The notes under the pieces: generated by a model
The model's database searches: none
What the model saw: the letters and a program-made list of their open reading frames with translations, nothing else
What the model was told of the DNA's origin: nothing
Made by a program: the position numbers and the translations under genes
Origin: Acanthosoma haemorrhoidale
Taxonomy: Eukaryota; Arthropoda; Insecta; Hemiptera; Acanthosomatidae
DNA: 64,000 nucleotides
Assembly (NCBI GenBank): GCA_930367205.1
Contig: OV884014.1
Location: 76,549,104-76,613,103 of the forward strand
Direction of reading: 5' to 3'
Shown here: one piece after another, positions 1-10,664 of the stretch
Position numbering within the stretch: the first letter of the stretch is position 1
Layout: each line of letters begins with the position of its first letter

Positions 1-1200
1 AAATTGTTAATAAATCCTTTTTTTAAACTATTTTTACAATATTTTTTCTATTCCATTTTATATATTTGTAATTCCAAACATGAACTAAACTGCTATTACT
101 AGTGAAACAAGTATCAAAGTTTTTTAGAAATAATTTTATTTTTTGACTCAAAGGATTGAAGTTTTTGTCAATTTTTTTTAGATGCTTGCAGTTAATACAT
201 GTGAAACTAGATTTTTATATAATAAAATTAAATTCTATGTAAGAAGTTGTCCAATATATATATATATATATATTTTATATTTTGCATTATGATTTTATTT
301 AAAAGAGTTTCCAATGTTGCCTAAATTGATCATTAAAGAATTCTATTTCCAATAATCATTGTGATAACTAGGAATGACTGGCCAGGACTTTGTATGTAAC
401 CATTAAATGTTTTTGGCAACAATTATTAAATTATTTATTATTATTAATGCTTTAGTTCTCAATTTTTTTTTTTTTTTTAATTTTTTTTAGGAATTTGAAA
501 AAGTCCTGAAAGTAGGTTTGGTATTAGATTTTTATATAAAAAGTATCTTAAAATATTTGTTGTCTTAAGGTAACTTGAGGCTTTCTAGTCTTCACCCAGC
601 ACTGTCGGTAATATTTTGCTTTTAGTAATCATATGTAGCAATTCCTCTTTATTTAGAAAAAAATATTTTTATACTCTATTATCAAAGGTAAAAAAAGGAC
701 AGTCATAAAAATTCATTAAGAATAACATTTTATTTAATAATGATCTAGTTATGTTTAACTCGGGGTTCAATGTGGTTCTGGTGCATAACGTTACTGTTTA
801 ATTGTTACATATTACAATTTTGTACAGAGTTTTTACTTAAAATAATAAATACCTAATAAAAATATGGATATTCTGAGCTGTTGGGTGATTGGTTGTTTTC
901 TTTGCTTCTTTCTTCATTCCCTCGTTTAGCACATCACTGAAATGGCCTCAACCTTACTCAAGCTCATAGAGTCTAAGACAACCAAACTCTAAAGAAGTAA
1001 GACGAAAAAAAACTAAGCTCTCAAGCAGTCATACTTAAGGTCCCTGCACTCTCCTAAAAACTGGTGATTATAGCCTCTACCTCTACCACACAAAAATGGT
1101 TATTATTATTATTATGGTAGTGTCATGGGTTGTGCCCTGTGGTGTTTCTTTGGGGCGTTTCCAGGGTTCATCTCCTAATTCCTATCTTCTTATACCTGCA
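1..1200. other. AT-rich gene-free stretch
   Basis: No open frame longer than about 60 codons and no recognisable domain on either strand. It holds poly-T/poly-A runs and a short (AT)n microsatellite near 256-275. No RNA gene was seen. Confidence 0.6.
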
Positions 1201-1660
1201 TAGATGCCCAGGGTAATTGGGTTTTTTTTTTTGTTTTTTTTTCTTTCATAGCCCCTTTACATTTACAGATAATTATAGAACCTCAGGCGAATCTATTTAC
1301 AAATTATTTTTGTATTTCCTCTAGCATTGCTACATTATAAACACGTTTTGTTATTTTATAAAAATTATATAATGAATAAACAAGTATAATGATATACATT
1401 ATACGTGACTGGACTAAACTGACTAATAAGTTGATGGGGCTCACCTTTTTGATCAACCTTAAATCTAACTTACATACTAATTCTTAACCTTATTTTTTCC
1501 CGACAGTCTGTTGCCATTGATGTGGGAGGGGTGGTGGGGTCATTGTTTTAAATACTGGGTTTATCAGGTGCTGAAACGAGTCAAAAACTTAATGTGTCTG
1601 CGGCAGATGAACTCACCCACTGACGGCACACCAAGCAACGGGTACAATTGGGTTTTTCCA
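1201..1660 (-). mobile_element. LINE (Jockey-like) 3' fragment
   Basis: This stretch is homologous to 25529-25870 plus 28724 onward. Shared blocks include the TAGATGCCC start, the CAGGCGAATCTATTTAC segment, the CCCGACAGTCTGTTGCC segment and the ACGAGTCAAAAA-CTT segment. Read on the - strand, the better copy encodes what looks like the C-terminal tail of a non-LTR reverse transcriptase; this copy is frameshifted. A T-rich run at 1222-1243 on the + strand would be the A-rich 3' end of the element. It carries about 70 extra bases near 1386-1465 relative to the other copy. It also holds the uninterrupted version of the site that Transib hit in the other copy (1621-1625). Confidence 0.6.
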
Positions 1661-3554
1661 AGGCACCTGCTTTTATTACTAAAGGCCAATGGCGTTTCTG
1701 GGCTTTGTCCCTTTTGCCCAAACTATACACATTCTATCTAATAAACATTTGTTTTAAAATAAAAATTATTTTGACCATAAAAATATCATTGCACATAATA
1801 ACAGATTAATTCAGTAGTGATCTTGCTGCGAATTGAGTTACTTTGATGTTGCTATCTTTTAAAAATATTGAGGCTCTATTTTCAAACATTTACAGGGGAG
1901 GCCTTATTTACCTGTCTGCTTGTTTTACAAAATCAGCCATAAAGCAATCCTATTGATATGAAATTTAAAAAATATATTTAACAGCACCCCAGATTACACT
2001 GTAATACATGTTTTGGTTAGGCTATAAGACCGGTTCAGAAAATTCAGCCTGTTCCCTGTTATTTTTAAGATTTCTAAGCTCTACAATTTTTAATTTAAAG
2101 TTGTGATAATTTTCTCTGCGGTTAAGGCAACATCAAATACATTAAGGGGAAAAGGAATCCAAAGATATTCCTAAACTTATAGTTTAGTGAAACAACATTA
2201 GAAATCATTTATTAATTATTAAAGAAATAATTAAAGCCAATTTAAATTGGTTATTTATGATTATAATCTTTTTATTTGCTGAAAAAGTTATTTTCAGTGA
2301 AAGAGCTGGTTAAATAAATAAAATAAACTGAATTACATTTCATTCGATGAAATGAGTAAGTAGTTTTCTCACAATCATTTGATAAGACCATCTTTCAATG
2401 GCGTTTCTTGTCTTTTTTGTGTAATTTACTTTGGTTTTTTGGTTTTTGCATTATACTGTTTGTGCAGACAATATTGAGAGCTTCAGTTCAACTTCATTAT
2501 GTTCCTCTTATGATATTAAGGTAAACATACTAAAGAATTTAATTGTCTGTCTCTAATGGCAATCTTTATGGGCTTCTGCCCTGAAGGCTTTAAAAGGACT
2601 GGCCTTTGTTATTATCATAGTATAGTATTAGTTTAGCTGTTTATAATAGGACACCATTACTAGGGGGTAGGTAGGTTATTTACAGGCCTTTTTTAACATC
2701 CATGGCACTTTGAGGTAATTTTATTATGAATGAAGTCCAGTAATATACTACGGTTGGTCTCCGAACATAGTGGGCGATCTCTACCCCAGATTAATTAATA
2801 AAAAATACCTTGAGCCATAGTGGTAAGGCTCTTTACAACTGATTTATTTATAGAAGGGCCTAAAATTCTTCTCGTCACATGATGATGATTTATTCTAAAC
2901 CAATAAGAAAAGTACCACTGCAATTAACAATTTAATCGGCCATGACTTCTTTACCTTCAATGAGATGCTTCTAGATCTACTTCTACTTCCGAATTCATCA
3001 AATACTGCAGATCAACAGACAGATATATACCACATTAATATCTGCAATCACACCAATAAGTAGTCCTAATCATCCTGATGTCACGTCAATCATCCTGAAG
3101 TCAATGTGTGATAAAATTTCCATTTTTTGTTTCAATATTTCTAGTATCAAGTATTAAAGCCAAGGTACCTATTATTTCTTTTTTGAATTTTATAAAAAAG
3201 TTATATTTTTGTCATTATAAAAATATTAGTAAAGTCATAATTAATTATTTACCCTCTAATTTTCTGGTTTTATAACTGTTTGAGTACTTTATAAATAAAT
3301 ATGCTACGTTTTAGTCTGGCATTGTCAGACCCACACCTTCCTAGTGGGATACTCTGCCTTTGTCTCGCTAAAACTAGCACCTCCTTGGAAGAGATCTCTT
3401 CCATGTGGACGACTGTGGCCCTAAAAACTTTACCGTTTCCCCCAGTGATCCAGTCTGCCTCTCTCCGGTTCACACTTGCCTTTGGGATCCGGACGGTTTT
3501 TGCATACCCTTAGATAACGAGTGTGAATTTGTGGTCATTCCAAGACCACATAAA
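1661..3554. other. Gene-free stretch
   Basis: AT-rich DNA with only short chance frames. No splice-joined coding segments, RNA genes or recognisable element ends were found. Confidence 0.5.
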
Positions 3555-3720
3555 CTACCTATAACACCTACCCTGTGCCTCTTCTCCTGAACATAGTGCA
3601 CTGTCGGGCCACACCTTTTAAGATTTTATGGAGTCAAATCAATACGAATAAAGCTGACCACCGACTAGGCCGCCAGCAAAGGTCAAAGACCACAAGTTTA
3701 CCCATTTTATTAATTAAACT
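3555..3720 (+). repeat. LTR-like fragment related to CsRN1-type LTR
   Basis: The segment near 3578-3660 (TGAACATAGTGCA, then ATGGAGTCA and AATA blocks) resembles the 3' half of the LTR at 9167-9801 around 9640-9710. It also resembles the LTR at 60917-61764 on the other strand. The limits are uncertain because similarity fades on both sides. It is probably an old, decayed LTR of the same family. Confidence 0.35.
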
Positions 3721-4851
3721 CTCCTCCTTTTTATGTTTTATAAAAACTCTCTTTCTTGACACCTGCCTGGCAGATGCCGGGTCGAAGAGACCCTAGCCCA
3801 CGGCAGGCGTTCCTTAACACCCAACAATTATTAAATAATCCTGTTCAGTTTTGAACAGAGGCTTCACAAAACCATATATTAAGCAATTGTTATGTAAATA
3901 GGTAATTGTGACGACTATCTGAAACTATGGATTGTCAGTCAGAAAGAATCGGTGATGGCCATTGTCAAAAGCTCAGTATCGATAGTATCAATTATTCTAA
4001 GGAAAATTTTCCTATCCGCTATAATATATGTCCATCTATGTCTTAAGATATTTAAGTTTAATCAAAAGAAAAACTGCTATTTTGTAGTGTCATGTAGTAT
4101 TTTGGACTATGGCATTCGTTCAAATGGACTCAATCTACTAAATAAGGGTACTTCCCTCGTTCAAAATGACAGAATGTGTAAAAAGCTGAGTACTGGCCTG
4201 TGATTCTTTATTGAAGAGGGGATAGCTTACCAGGGAATATTCCTCAACAACGAATAATTTGCCCATTCACCTGCTGACGAATTTCGACTAAACCTCAGCA
4301 ATCTCCATGCAACTAGTGAATCTTCAGCGAGAATTGTAGACCATCCGTATATATTATGGTGAATAGTGATTATTTTAAATCACTGCCTGCCCAGCTGTGA
4401 GAAAGACCTGATAGATCATCGTGATATATTCAGCCTGAGAAAAAGCTGCACAGATTTTATGATTAATTCTAAATATAGCAAATAAAAGCCCTTGACTGTG
4501 TTTTGGTCATGATGAATTGTTTCAAGGTCGCTAATTTTCAATATAATACAAATGAGTAATAAATAAACACAAATTAATACATCAAAAGCTGTTTAGTAAA
4601 AATGATTTTTTTAACAAAATAGTCAAATAAAGACTGAGCAGAACTTCAGGTCAATTTAAATAAAAAAAAATTCATTGCACAAAATACAAAATTTAAAGAA
4701 TTTCTGTTGAGTTTGAATGGACTTGGAATTATTAATAGATTAGTAGATTGTAATAGGTACTGCAATACTTGAAAAAAATCCAATGTTTTATGTTATCTGA
4801 AAATAAAGTATATATTGCAACTTTGACCAGGCAAATTCTAAGCAAACAAGG
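3721..4851. other. Gene-free flank of the errantivirus-like element
   Basis: No coding or RNA feature recognised. The last four bases (4852-4855, GAAT) after this stretch are the 5' target duplication of the element that follows. Confidence 0.5.
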
Positions 4852-4855
4852 GAAT

Positions 4856-5634
4856 AATTAAATGCTTACACAGTTCGCTATCAGCTCACTATTGTAAGGG
4901 GTCTAAAATTTTAAGTCAGGATAGATCACCAACAGGATCATAAATTTTGTTCATATTGTCATGATATTTAGATGCTTTGCCTTTGATTTAAATTTGAAAG
5001 TAGCGGTAAACAAGTTGGGAAAAGGAGGGGGTACTTGGAAAACAAGATGGCTCGGAGGTTGTTCTGCTGGTTATCCTCGAGGGACGCTTTGGATGGAGAT
5101 TTGAAGCTGGGAAGATTTGAAGATTTGTTGTTGCTGGTGTAGTGAATGAAGTGAGAAGAAAAAGGACTAACAGTTAATCAGTATATAAATAATTATAAAG
5201 GTAAATAAAAATTGTTACTAACATATTAATTTGTCACAGACTGGTGGATTAAAAAGTTAAAGAAAAGTTTGTGTTTTCTAATTTAACCTCATATATATTA
5301 AACATAACAATTGGCGCCCGAAAAAACTAACTGCTTGTGATTCTGCTAGATAAGATTATATTAGTAAGGTGATTTTATTGTGGTGGTTTACTCATTGGAA
5401 CCCAAACCCCTCTGGAAGTTTAAAAAGAACCTTACACTATCGCATTGCTGACCAATGTCCTTTCCTATCCTATATATGAGCTCCTCGCTAAGAGATAAGC
5501 AATCCCCTTCTGGGATTCATTGAGTACGTTCATTTAGTAGCTTAGCCATTTAATATTTTATTTCAAACTTTGTGTAGTGTAATTTGAAATAAAGTCCTTT
5601 TTAAAAAGATCTACAGCTTTGCAACTGCTTCAAT
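4856..5634 (+). repeat. 5' LTR of errantivirus-like element, split by an insertion
   Basis: Bases 4856-4892 and 5437-5634 align with the 3' LTR at 13649-13871 and are split by the 544-bp insertion. Near its 3' end this copy has about 11 extra bases (around 5621-5631) relative to the 3' LTR. It contains CCTATATATGAG (TATA-like) near 5469 and an AATAAA at 5588-5593. The LTR ends directly at the primer-binding site. Confidence 0.8.
4893..5436. mobile_element. 544-bp TG...CA element (solo LTR or TRIM-like) nested in the 5' LTR
   Basis: It begins TGTAAGG and ends CCTTACA (perfect 7-bp inverted ends). CTAT lies on both sides (4889-4892 and 5437-5440), while the uninterrupted 3' LTR has a single CTAT at the matching place. 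TG...CA ends and a 4-bp duplication are the signature of LTR-element integration. Inside, at 5312-5322, is TGGCGCCCGAA, which looks like a Lys-type primer-binding site and is not expected inside an LTR. No coding capacity is seen. It may be a solo LTR, a TRIM or an internally deleted element. Confidence 0.7.
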
Positions 5635-5652
5635 TGGCGCCCGAACAGGGAC
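5635..5652 (+). promoter_or_regulatory. tRNA-Lys-type primer-binding site
   Basis: TGGCGCCCGAACAGGGAC lies immediately after the 5' LTR. It is complementary to the 3' end of a lysine tRNA of the type used by several retroviruses and by gypsy-like elements. The complementarity is from memory of tRNA-Lys sequences. Confidence 0.8.
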
Positions 5653-5948
5653 CTGAGGGCATTTCAGACAACCGCGATTTTTATTTCGATCATAGACGAT
5701 CCAGTAGAACTCAACAGTATTCACTCTACAAGAAGGACGTCACTGTGGGGCAAGGGCTCAACAAACCAACTTCAGAAGAGGAACAGCCAATATTTGCAAA
5801 TATCCTACGCTCAGGTTGAGAAACATTAGCAACCAGCAGAGCTGTAAGAAGCCTTAGGAAGAACCTCTTAAGATGAACTCTACACAGGGTATGAAAACAA
5901 CCTTGTACTAAATTTTTATTTTTAAATTTTATTTTTTATTTTTCATAT

Positions 5949-7109
5949 ATGTCTTTAGTCGATAGACTTAATAATATAAGAAATATTAACGGGAACGAAA
6001 CAAATATAGAAATGGAACATGAAAAAATTAAAAATAGCGATTGCACATTCATTCCAAGTTATAATGGGAAAACGGAAAACCTTATATTGTACATTAACAA
6101 CGTGACTTACTTACTATCTAGATTTTGTCAAGCTGATAACCCGAATCGAGTAAGGAACGAAGAACTTATTCTTATGTGTGCTAAAACCAAATTAGTAGGG
6201 AACGCTAAAATCGCGACATTTGACAAACAATTTAACTCAGTAATTGACCTACTCGAATTTCTTAGATGACACTACCAGGACAATCGATCAATTTGTGAAT
6301 TAGCTCGTGAAATCTCTAACACAAAACCCCGAAACAATGAAAACCCAATCGAATACATACAACGCTTACAAATAAAACGATGTGATTTATACTCGAGAAT
6401 ATACACGGACAATGAAATACGAGACAAAGACCAAGAAATCGCGCGTTACGACAATGACATTAGTCAAGAAGCCGTTAAAAACTTACATCCGACTATAGCA
6501 ATATTTTTACAACATATACAATACAGAACTTTAAATGACGTTTATAATATTTTAAGAAAAGAAGCTTCATTTGTGGTAGAACAAGTACACGGGAACCAAA
6601 TATTCAATAAAGACGCGACAGAAGAAAAACCGAGACAACATTATAATAAACAATTTAATAAATCACAACAACAATACCGACAAAGACCACATAACAATTA
6701 TCAGGGATACAAGGGCAATAACTTTAACCCTAACTTTCAACAATACAGACCACGGTACAATAATAACTATAATAATAATAACGCGCAACCACAACAACAA
6801 CAACAACAAAGATACAATTACCAACAACAATGGAATCCGCAACAACAACATAATTATTTTAATCAACCGCGACAAAATCAAGTACAGAGCCAACCGCTAA
6901 ATAATCAACAAAATCAATCTTACCCACAGACAGTTTCCATGCGTACAGTTAGTGACAGAGCACATTATATTGAAAACGACAAAGACAAAATAATCCAAGA
7001 ATTACATACAAGAGAGACTAGACCGCGTGGAAAACCATTTTTTAGACTCGGGACAAATACAAACCGATCCGCCTCCCTTAGAGGAAAAGGAACAATTTTT
7101 GTATTATAA
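5949..7109 (+). pseudogene. gag of the errantivirus-like element, with internal stop
   Basis: A single reading frame runs from the ATG at 5949 to 7109 but is interrupted by TGA at 6267-6269. The first third is an ordinary mixed-composition capsid-like region. The last 150 or so residues are extremely rich in Q and N (many CAA and AAT codons, roughly 6640-6920). No CCHC zinc knuckle is seen, which is usual for errantivirus Gag. The end overlaps the start of the pol frame by about 80 bases in another frame, consistent with frameshift expression of pol in the intact ancestor. Confidence 0.7.
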
Positions 7110-9166
7110 TATTTTAAATAATAAAAGCCTAGTTAATAATAATAGTTTAAATAATAATAAAATAATAAAACAATCCACCTCCTTTAAAGGAGCAGGACCA
7201 ATTTTAGAAAATAAGAAAACAAGAGACCAAACATACTCGGAAAAAAGAGACCAAACATACTCGGAGAATAAAAGAGACCAAACATACTCGGAAAATAAAA
7301 GAGACCAAACATACTCGGAAAATAAAAGAGACCAAACATACTCAGAAAATAAATTAGGAAATAATAATAAAGAAAATAAATATAATAATAATAGAAATAA
7401 TATTAAACAAAATAAATATAAATATAATAATAAACAATGCAAAGAACTACATTATACTAACGACTTACCATACATTATAGATTTCAAAAACAACAAATGG
7501 TTAATTGACGAAAAATTATATACATCCGGATATAGCAAAAAAAATATAAGTTCAAATTAATAAAAAAGGAATTTTCTATCAAAACACCCACGGGTTATGA
7601 CGACGGCGATTCAAGTGTCAAGGTAAATATCAAAAATGCATTAGGTATAGATCAAATGATCGAATTCTTAGTTTATCCATTTTCTAATAGATTCGATATC
7701 CTATTAGGTTTTGAAACAATGAAGGATTTAAAGATGAATATAAATTGTACGGAAAATCACATAGTGATCGGAAACAACAAATTCAGATTTAAAGATTTAA
7801 AAAATGAAATAAACCTAATGGATAACGAGGAGGAAATAAAGAACATACTAAGAACAGAACATTTACCGACATACTTATCTAACAACTTAATAAAAATAAT
7901 TTCCGACAATGGTGACATAATAAAAAAAGGAAATGAAAAACTCCAAGCTACTAATTTAATTAAGCATCGGATAAATACCAAAAATAATGACCCAATTTAC
8001 ACAAGGAATTATAGGTACCCCGAGAAATTTAAAAATCAGATAAAAGTACAAAAACTGTTAAGGGATGGAATAATCAGAAAGAGCAATTCACCTTATAACT
8101 CGCCACTATGGATAGTGCCGAAAAAGATGGATGCTAGTGGAATTAAGAAAGTGAGAATGGTCATAGACTACCGCAAACTTAATTCAGAAACCACCAATGA
8201 TAAATTCCCCTTACCAAATATAGAAGATGTACTGAATAAACTTATAGGAGCAAAATATTTTACAACAATAGATTTAACTTCCTGTTTCCACCAAATACCC
8301 ATGGAAGAAGAATCGATAACTAAAACAGCCTTTAGCACAGAGGACGGACATTACGAATTCTTAAGAATGCCGTTTGGTTTATGCAACGCACCACCAACCT
8401 TTCAACGTATGATTAACATGGCTATAGATAATTTACCTAGAACCAAGGCTTATATTGACGATATAATAATTTATTCGAATAACGAGGAAGAACACTTGAA
8501 AGACATCGAAAGGGTTCTACAAACATTAAAGAAAAACAATTTAAGTATACAATTAGACAAAACAGAACTAAAATTTTTAGGTTATATAGTGACTAAAAAC
8601 GGACCCAAATAAAATAAAAACTATAACAGTATTTAAACAACCCAATGACGAAAAATCCCTTAGACGATTTTTAGGAATGACGGGATATTATAGGAAATTT
8701 ATAAAGAACTAGGCAAAAATAACTAGACCTCTTACCGCAGCCATTAATTCAAAAAATTATAAATCCAAGGAATTTCAGGATAGTTTCCATTACTTAATTA
8801 AACAAATGACTAACACACCAATTCTAGCTTACCCTGACTGGAACAAACAATTCATTCTAACAACAGACGCGAGTAATCAGGCTATAGGTGCAGTACTCAG
8901 TCAAATAATTGATAATAGAGAACACCCGATAGCATTTGCTTCGAGAGTACTATCAAAAACGGAGGAAAACTATAGTACAATAGAAAAAGAACTATTATCT
9001 ATAGTATACTTTACTTAACATTTTAAACCATATCTTTATGGAACAAAATTTTTATTATTAACTGACCACAAACCGCTAACGTGGGTATTTACTATGAAAA
9101 ACGAAACCAGTAGAATAATGAAATGGATATGGAAACTACAAGAGTTTGAATTTGACATTAAACATA
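7027..9166 (+). pseudogene. pol (protease-RT-RNase H) of the errantivirus-like element, broken
   Basis: The frame from 7027 has an N-rich leader with a short tandem repeat. A stop follows at 7558-7560, then a protease-like remnant near 7600-7720. A clean RT block lies at 7656-8612, with conserved RT motifs including LRMPFGLCNAP and the YIDD catalytic pair near 8452-8463. After a stop at 8608-8610 and a frame change, the reading continues through the RT connection. A TAG follows at about 8710, then RNase H (TTDAS motif near 8860), TAA at 9016-9018, and TDHKPL near 9063. Coding stops at 9166, where the CsRN1-like LTR begins. Integrase is absent. Confidence 0.8.
7222..7352 (+). repeat. 27-bp coding tandem repeat in pol leader
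   Basis: Five near-identical units of AGAGACCAAACATACTCGG plus A-rich spacer (first unit 24 bp, then 27 bp) encode repeated RDQTYSE(N)K motifs. All units stay in frame, so the array expanded without breaking the reading frame. Confidence 0.85.
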
Positions 9167-9801
9167 TGTAGCGACCGCTAACTACATGAGTTAAATCACC
9201 CTATACTCTGGTGCACATATAGTGTAAGCAAAAGTAAAATAACAGGAACTAAATGTATGTAAATCATTGTAAAGTTTTTAGCAATAAATGCGCGGGAGCC
9301 GGCAGTCATAAACAAGTCATAAACGTAAGAAGGTCGCCAGCCGTCAGCCATAAACCTTAAAGGGTTAGCCACCTGGCAGCCATAAACCTGAAAGGGTTAG
9401 CCACCTGGCAGCCATAAACAGACCCTTTTAGACCTTCGCCGCCTTCCGGCAGGAAGGGGAAACGATATTTAACCCCGGGGCTTCTGGTCCTAAAAATCAG
9501 TCTCTCCTCATCCGCCTCTGAGTCTCTCACCCGTAATTTAGTCTCTTTGCAGACCCTCTGACGACATGTACCCGTGACGCTGCTGGGCTTCCGCTCGAAC
9601 TCTGAAAACATGACTTATTCTTTATGAAACCTCTGTAACTCTTCTCTTGAACATAGTGCATTGAAGGGGCACATACCTATCATAAAATGGAGTCAGATAA
9701 TAACGCCATCATGGAACAATGGTCCATGTTATAAACTACATCAACCCGCACTTGTCACCAGGGCTAGGGTGATTAGGAACTCCCCTAGTGGCAACCCGAC
9801 A
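9167..9801 (+). repeat. 5' LTR of CsRN1-like element
   Basis: Starts TGTAGCG and ends CCGACA just before the primer site. It contains a tandem doublet of about 33 bp around 9345-9412 (AGCCATAAACCT-AAAGGGTTAGCCACCTGGC). The LTR at 60917-61764 (reverse orientation) is a related, longer family member, matching at both ends and along 9590-9790. Confidence 0.8.
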
Positions 9802-9803
9802 AC

Positions 9804-9820
9804 TGGTGACCCCGACGTGA
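9804..9820 (+). promoter_or_regulatory. tRNA-Trp-type primer-binding site
   Basis: TGGTGACCCCGACGTGA lies two bases after the LTR end. This is the primer site known for CsRN1-clade elements, which use tryptophan tRNA. Confidence 0.75.
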
Positions 9821-9848
9821 TATCAGAAGATAAAAGAAACCTTTTCTT

Positions 9849-10664
9849 ATGATAGCCGACCCACCAGCCCCGTCCGACGAAGCATCCTGTGCAACCGTAC
9901 ACGCCATTTCTCGGACGTGCAAACTGCCAGAGTTTCACGAAGAAGACCCAAGACTAAGGTTCCTGCAGGTCGAAAATATTTTTTCAACGAGCCGGATCTC
10001 TTCGTCTAAGGCCAAATCGGAGCATATTTACGCTCAGCTTCCGTTCAGGGTACTAACACAGGTCGCAGACCTTGCGTATTCTCCAAGTGATAGTCCCTAC
10101 GAAGACTTAAAGGCTCGTCTTATCGAAACATACAGCCAGAGCCACTACAGACGACTGATCCGGTTATTGGAAGAGACACACCTCGGAGACCAGAAACCGT
10201 CACATCTCCTGCGTCAAATGCAGGCACTGGCAGGACCCACGACCTTTGAGGACGTCATTCGCACCCTCTGGCTACGCGCCTTGCCAGACAGGGTCCGCGA
10301 CATACTGGCATCGCACTACGAGGCGAAACTGACGTTGATAGCGGACAAAATCATGGACTTAAGTTCAGCTACCGCAATACATACAGTCCAGCCCGCATCG
10401 ACTCCCAAGGCCAGCCTACCACGCTCCAGCTGTGACTGCCAGACAGCCATCGCACAGCTCACCCAACAAGTAACCGTGCTGGCTAATTCAATGAGCAGAC
10501 GAGAAGAAAACGGGTCCGCTCGGCGATACCAGCGACCAAAACCAACTACCGAATCTAATAGTAAGGGCTTATGCTTCTACCACGACAGATTCGGTAAGGA
10601 TGCACATCGATGTCGCAGGCCTGTAGGTGGGTTGATGACGCTACCACACCGGTGGGGAAACTAA
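9849..10664 (+). CDS. Gag-like protein of CsRN1-like element
   Basis: This is an uninterrupted 271-aa frame starting 28 bases after the primer site. It carries the capsid pattern of this clade: a LPEFHEEDPRLRFLQVE block near residues 22-38, a DQKPSHLLRQMQAL block near 116-129, and a carboxy region with CFYHDRFGKDAHRCR, a non-canonical zinc-knuckle-like cluster, near residues 242-256. The frame ends at 10664; the protease frame overlaps it from 10610, so expression of pol would need a frameshift. The frame is open, but the element around it is truncated. Confidence 0.7.
   Translation: MIADPPAPSDEASCATVHAISRTCKLPEFHEEDPRLRFLQVENIFSTSRISSSKAKSEHIYAQLPFRVLTQVADLAYSPSDSPYEDLKARLIETYSQSHYRRLIRLLEETHLGDQKPSHLLRQMQALAGPTTFEDVIRTLWLRALPDRVRDILASHYEAKLTLIADKIMDLSSATAIHTVQPASTPKASLPRSSCDCQTAIAQLTQQVTVLANSMSRREENGSARRYQRPKPTTESNSKGLCFYHDRFGKDAHRCRRPVGGLMTLPHRWGN

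Noticed and set aside
3301..3590. Overlapping frames on both strands near 3300-3590
   Set aside because: No recognisable domain; the region borders the decayed LTR-like fragment and is probably repeat-derived.
6663..7442. Long antisense frames with leucine-rich translations
   Set aside because: They are shadows of CAA/AAT-rich gag and pol leader sequence on the other strand.
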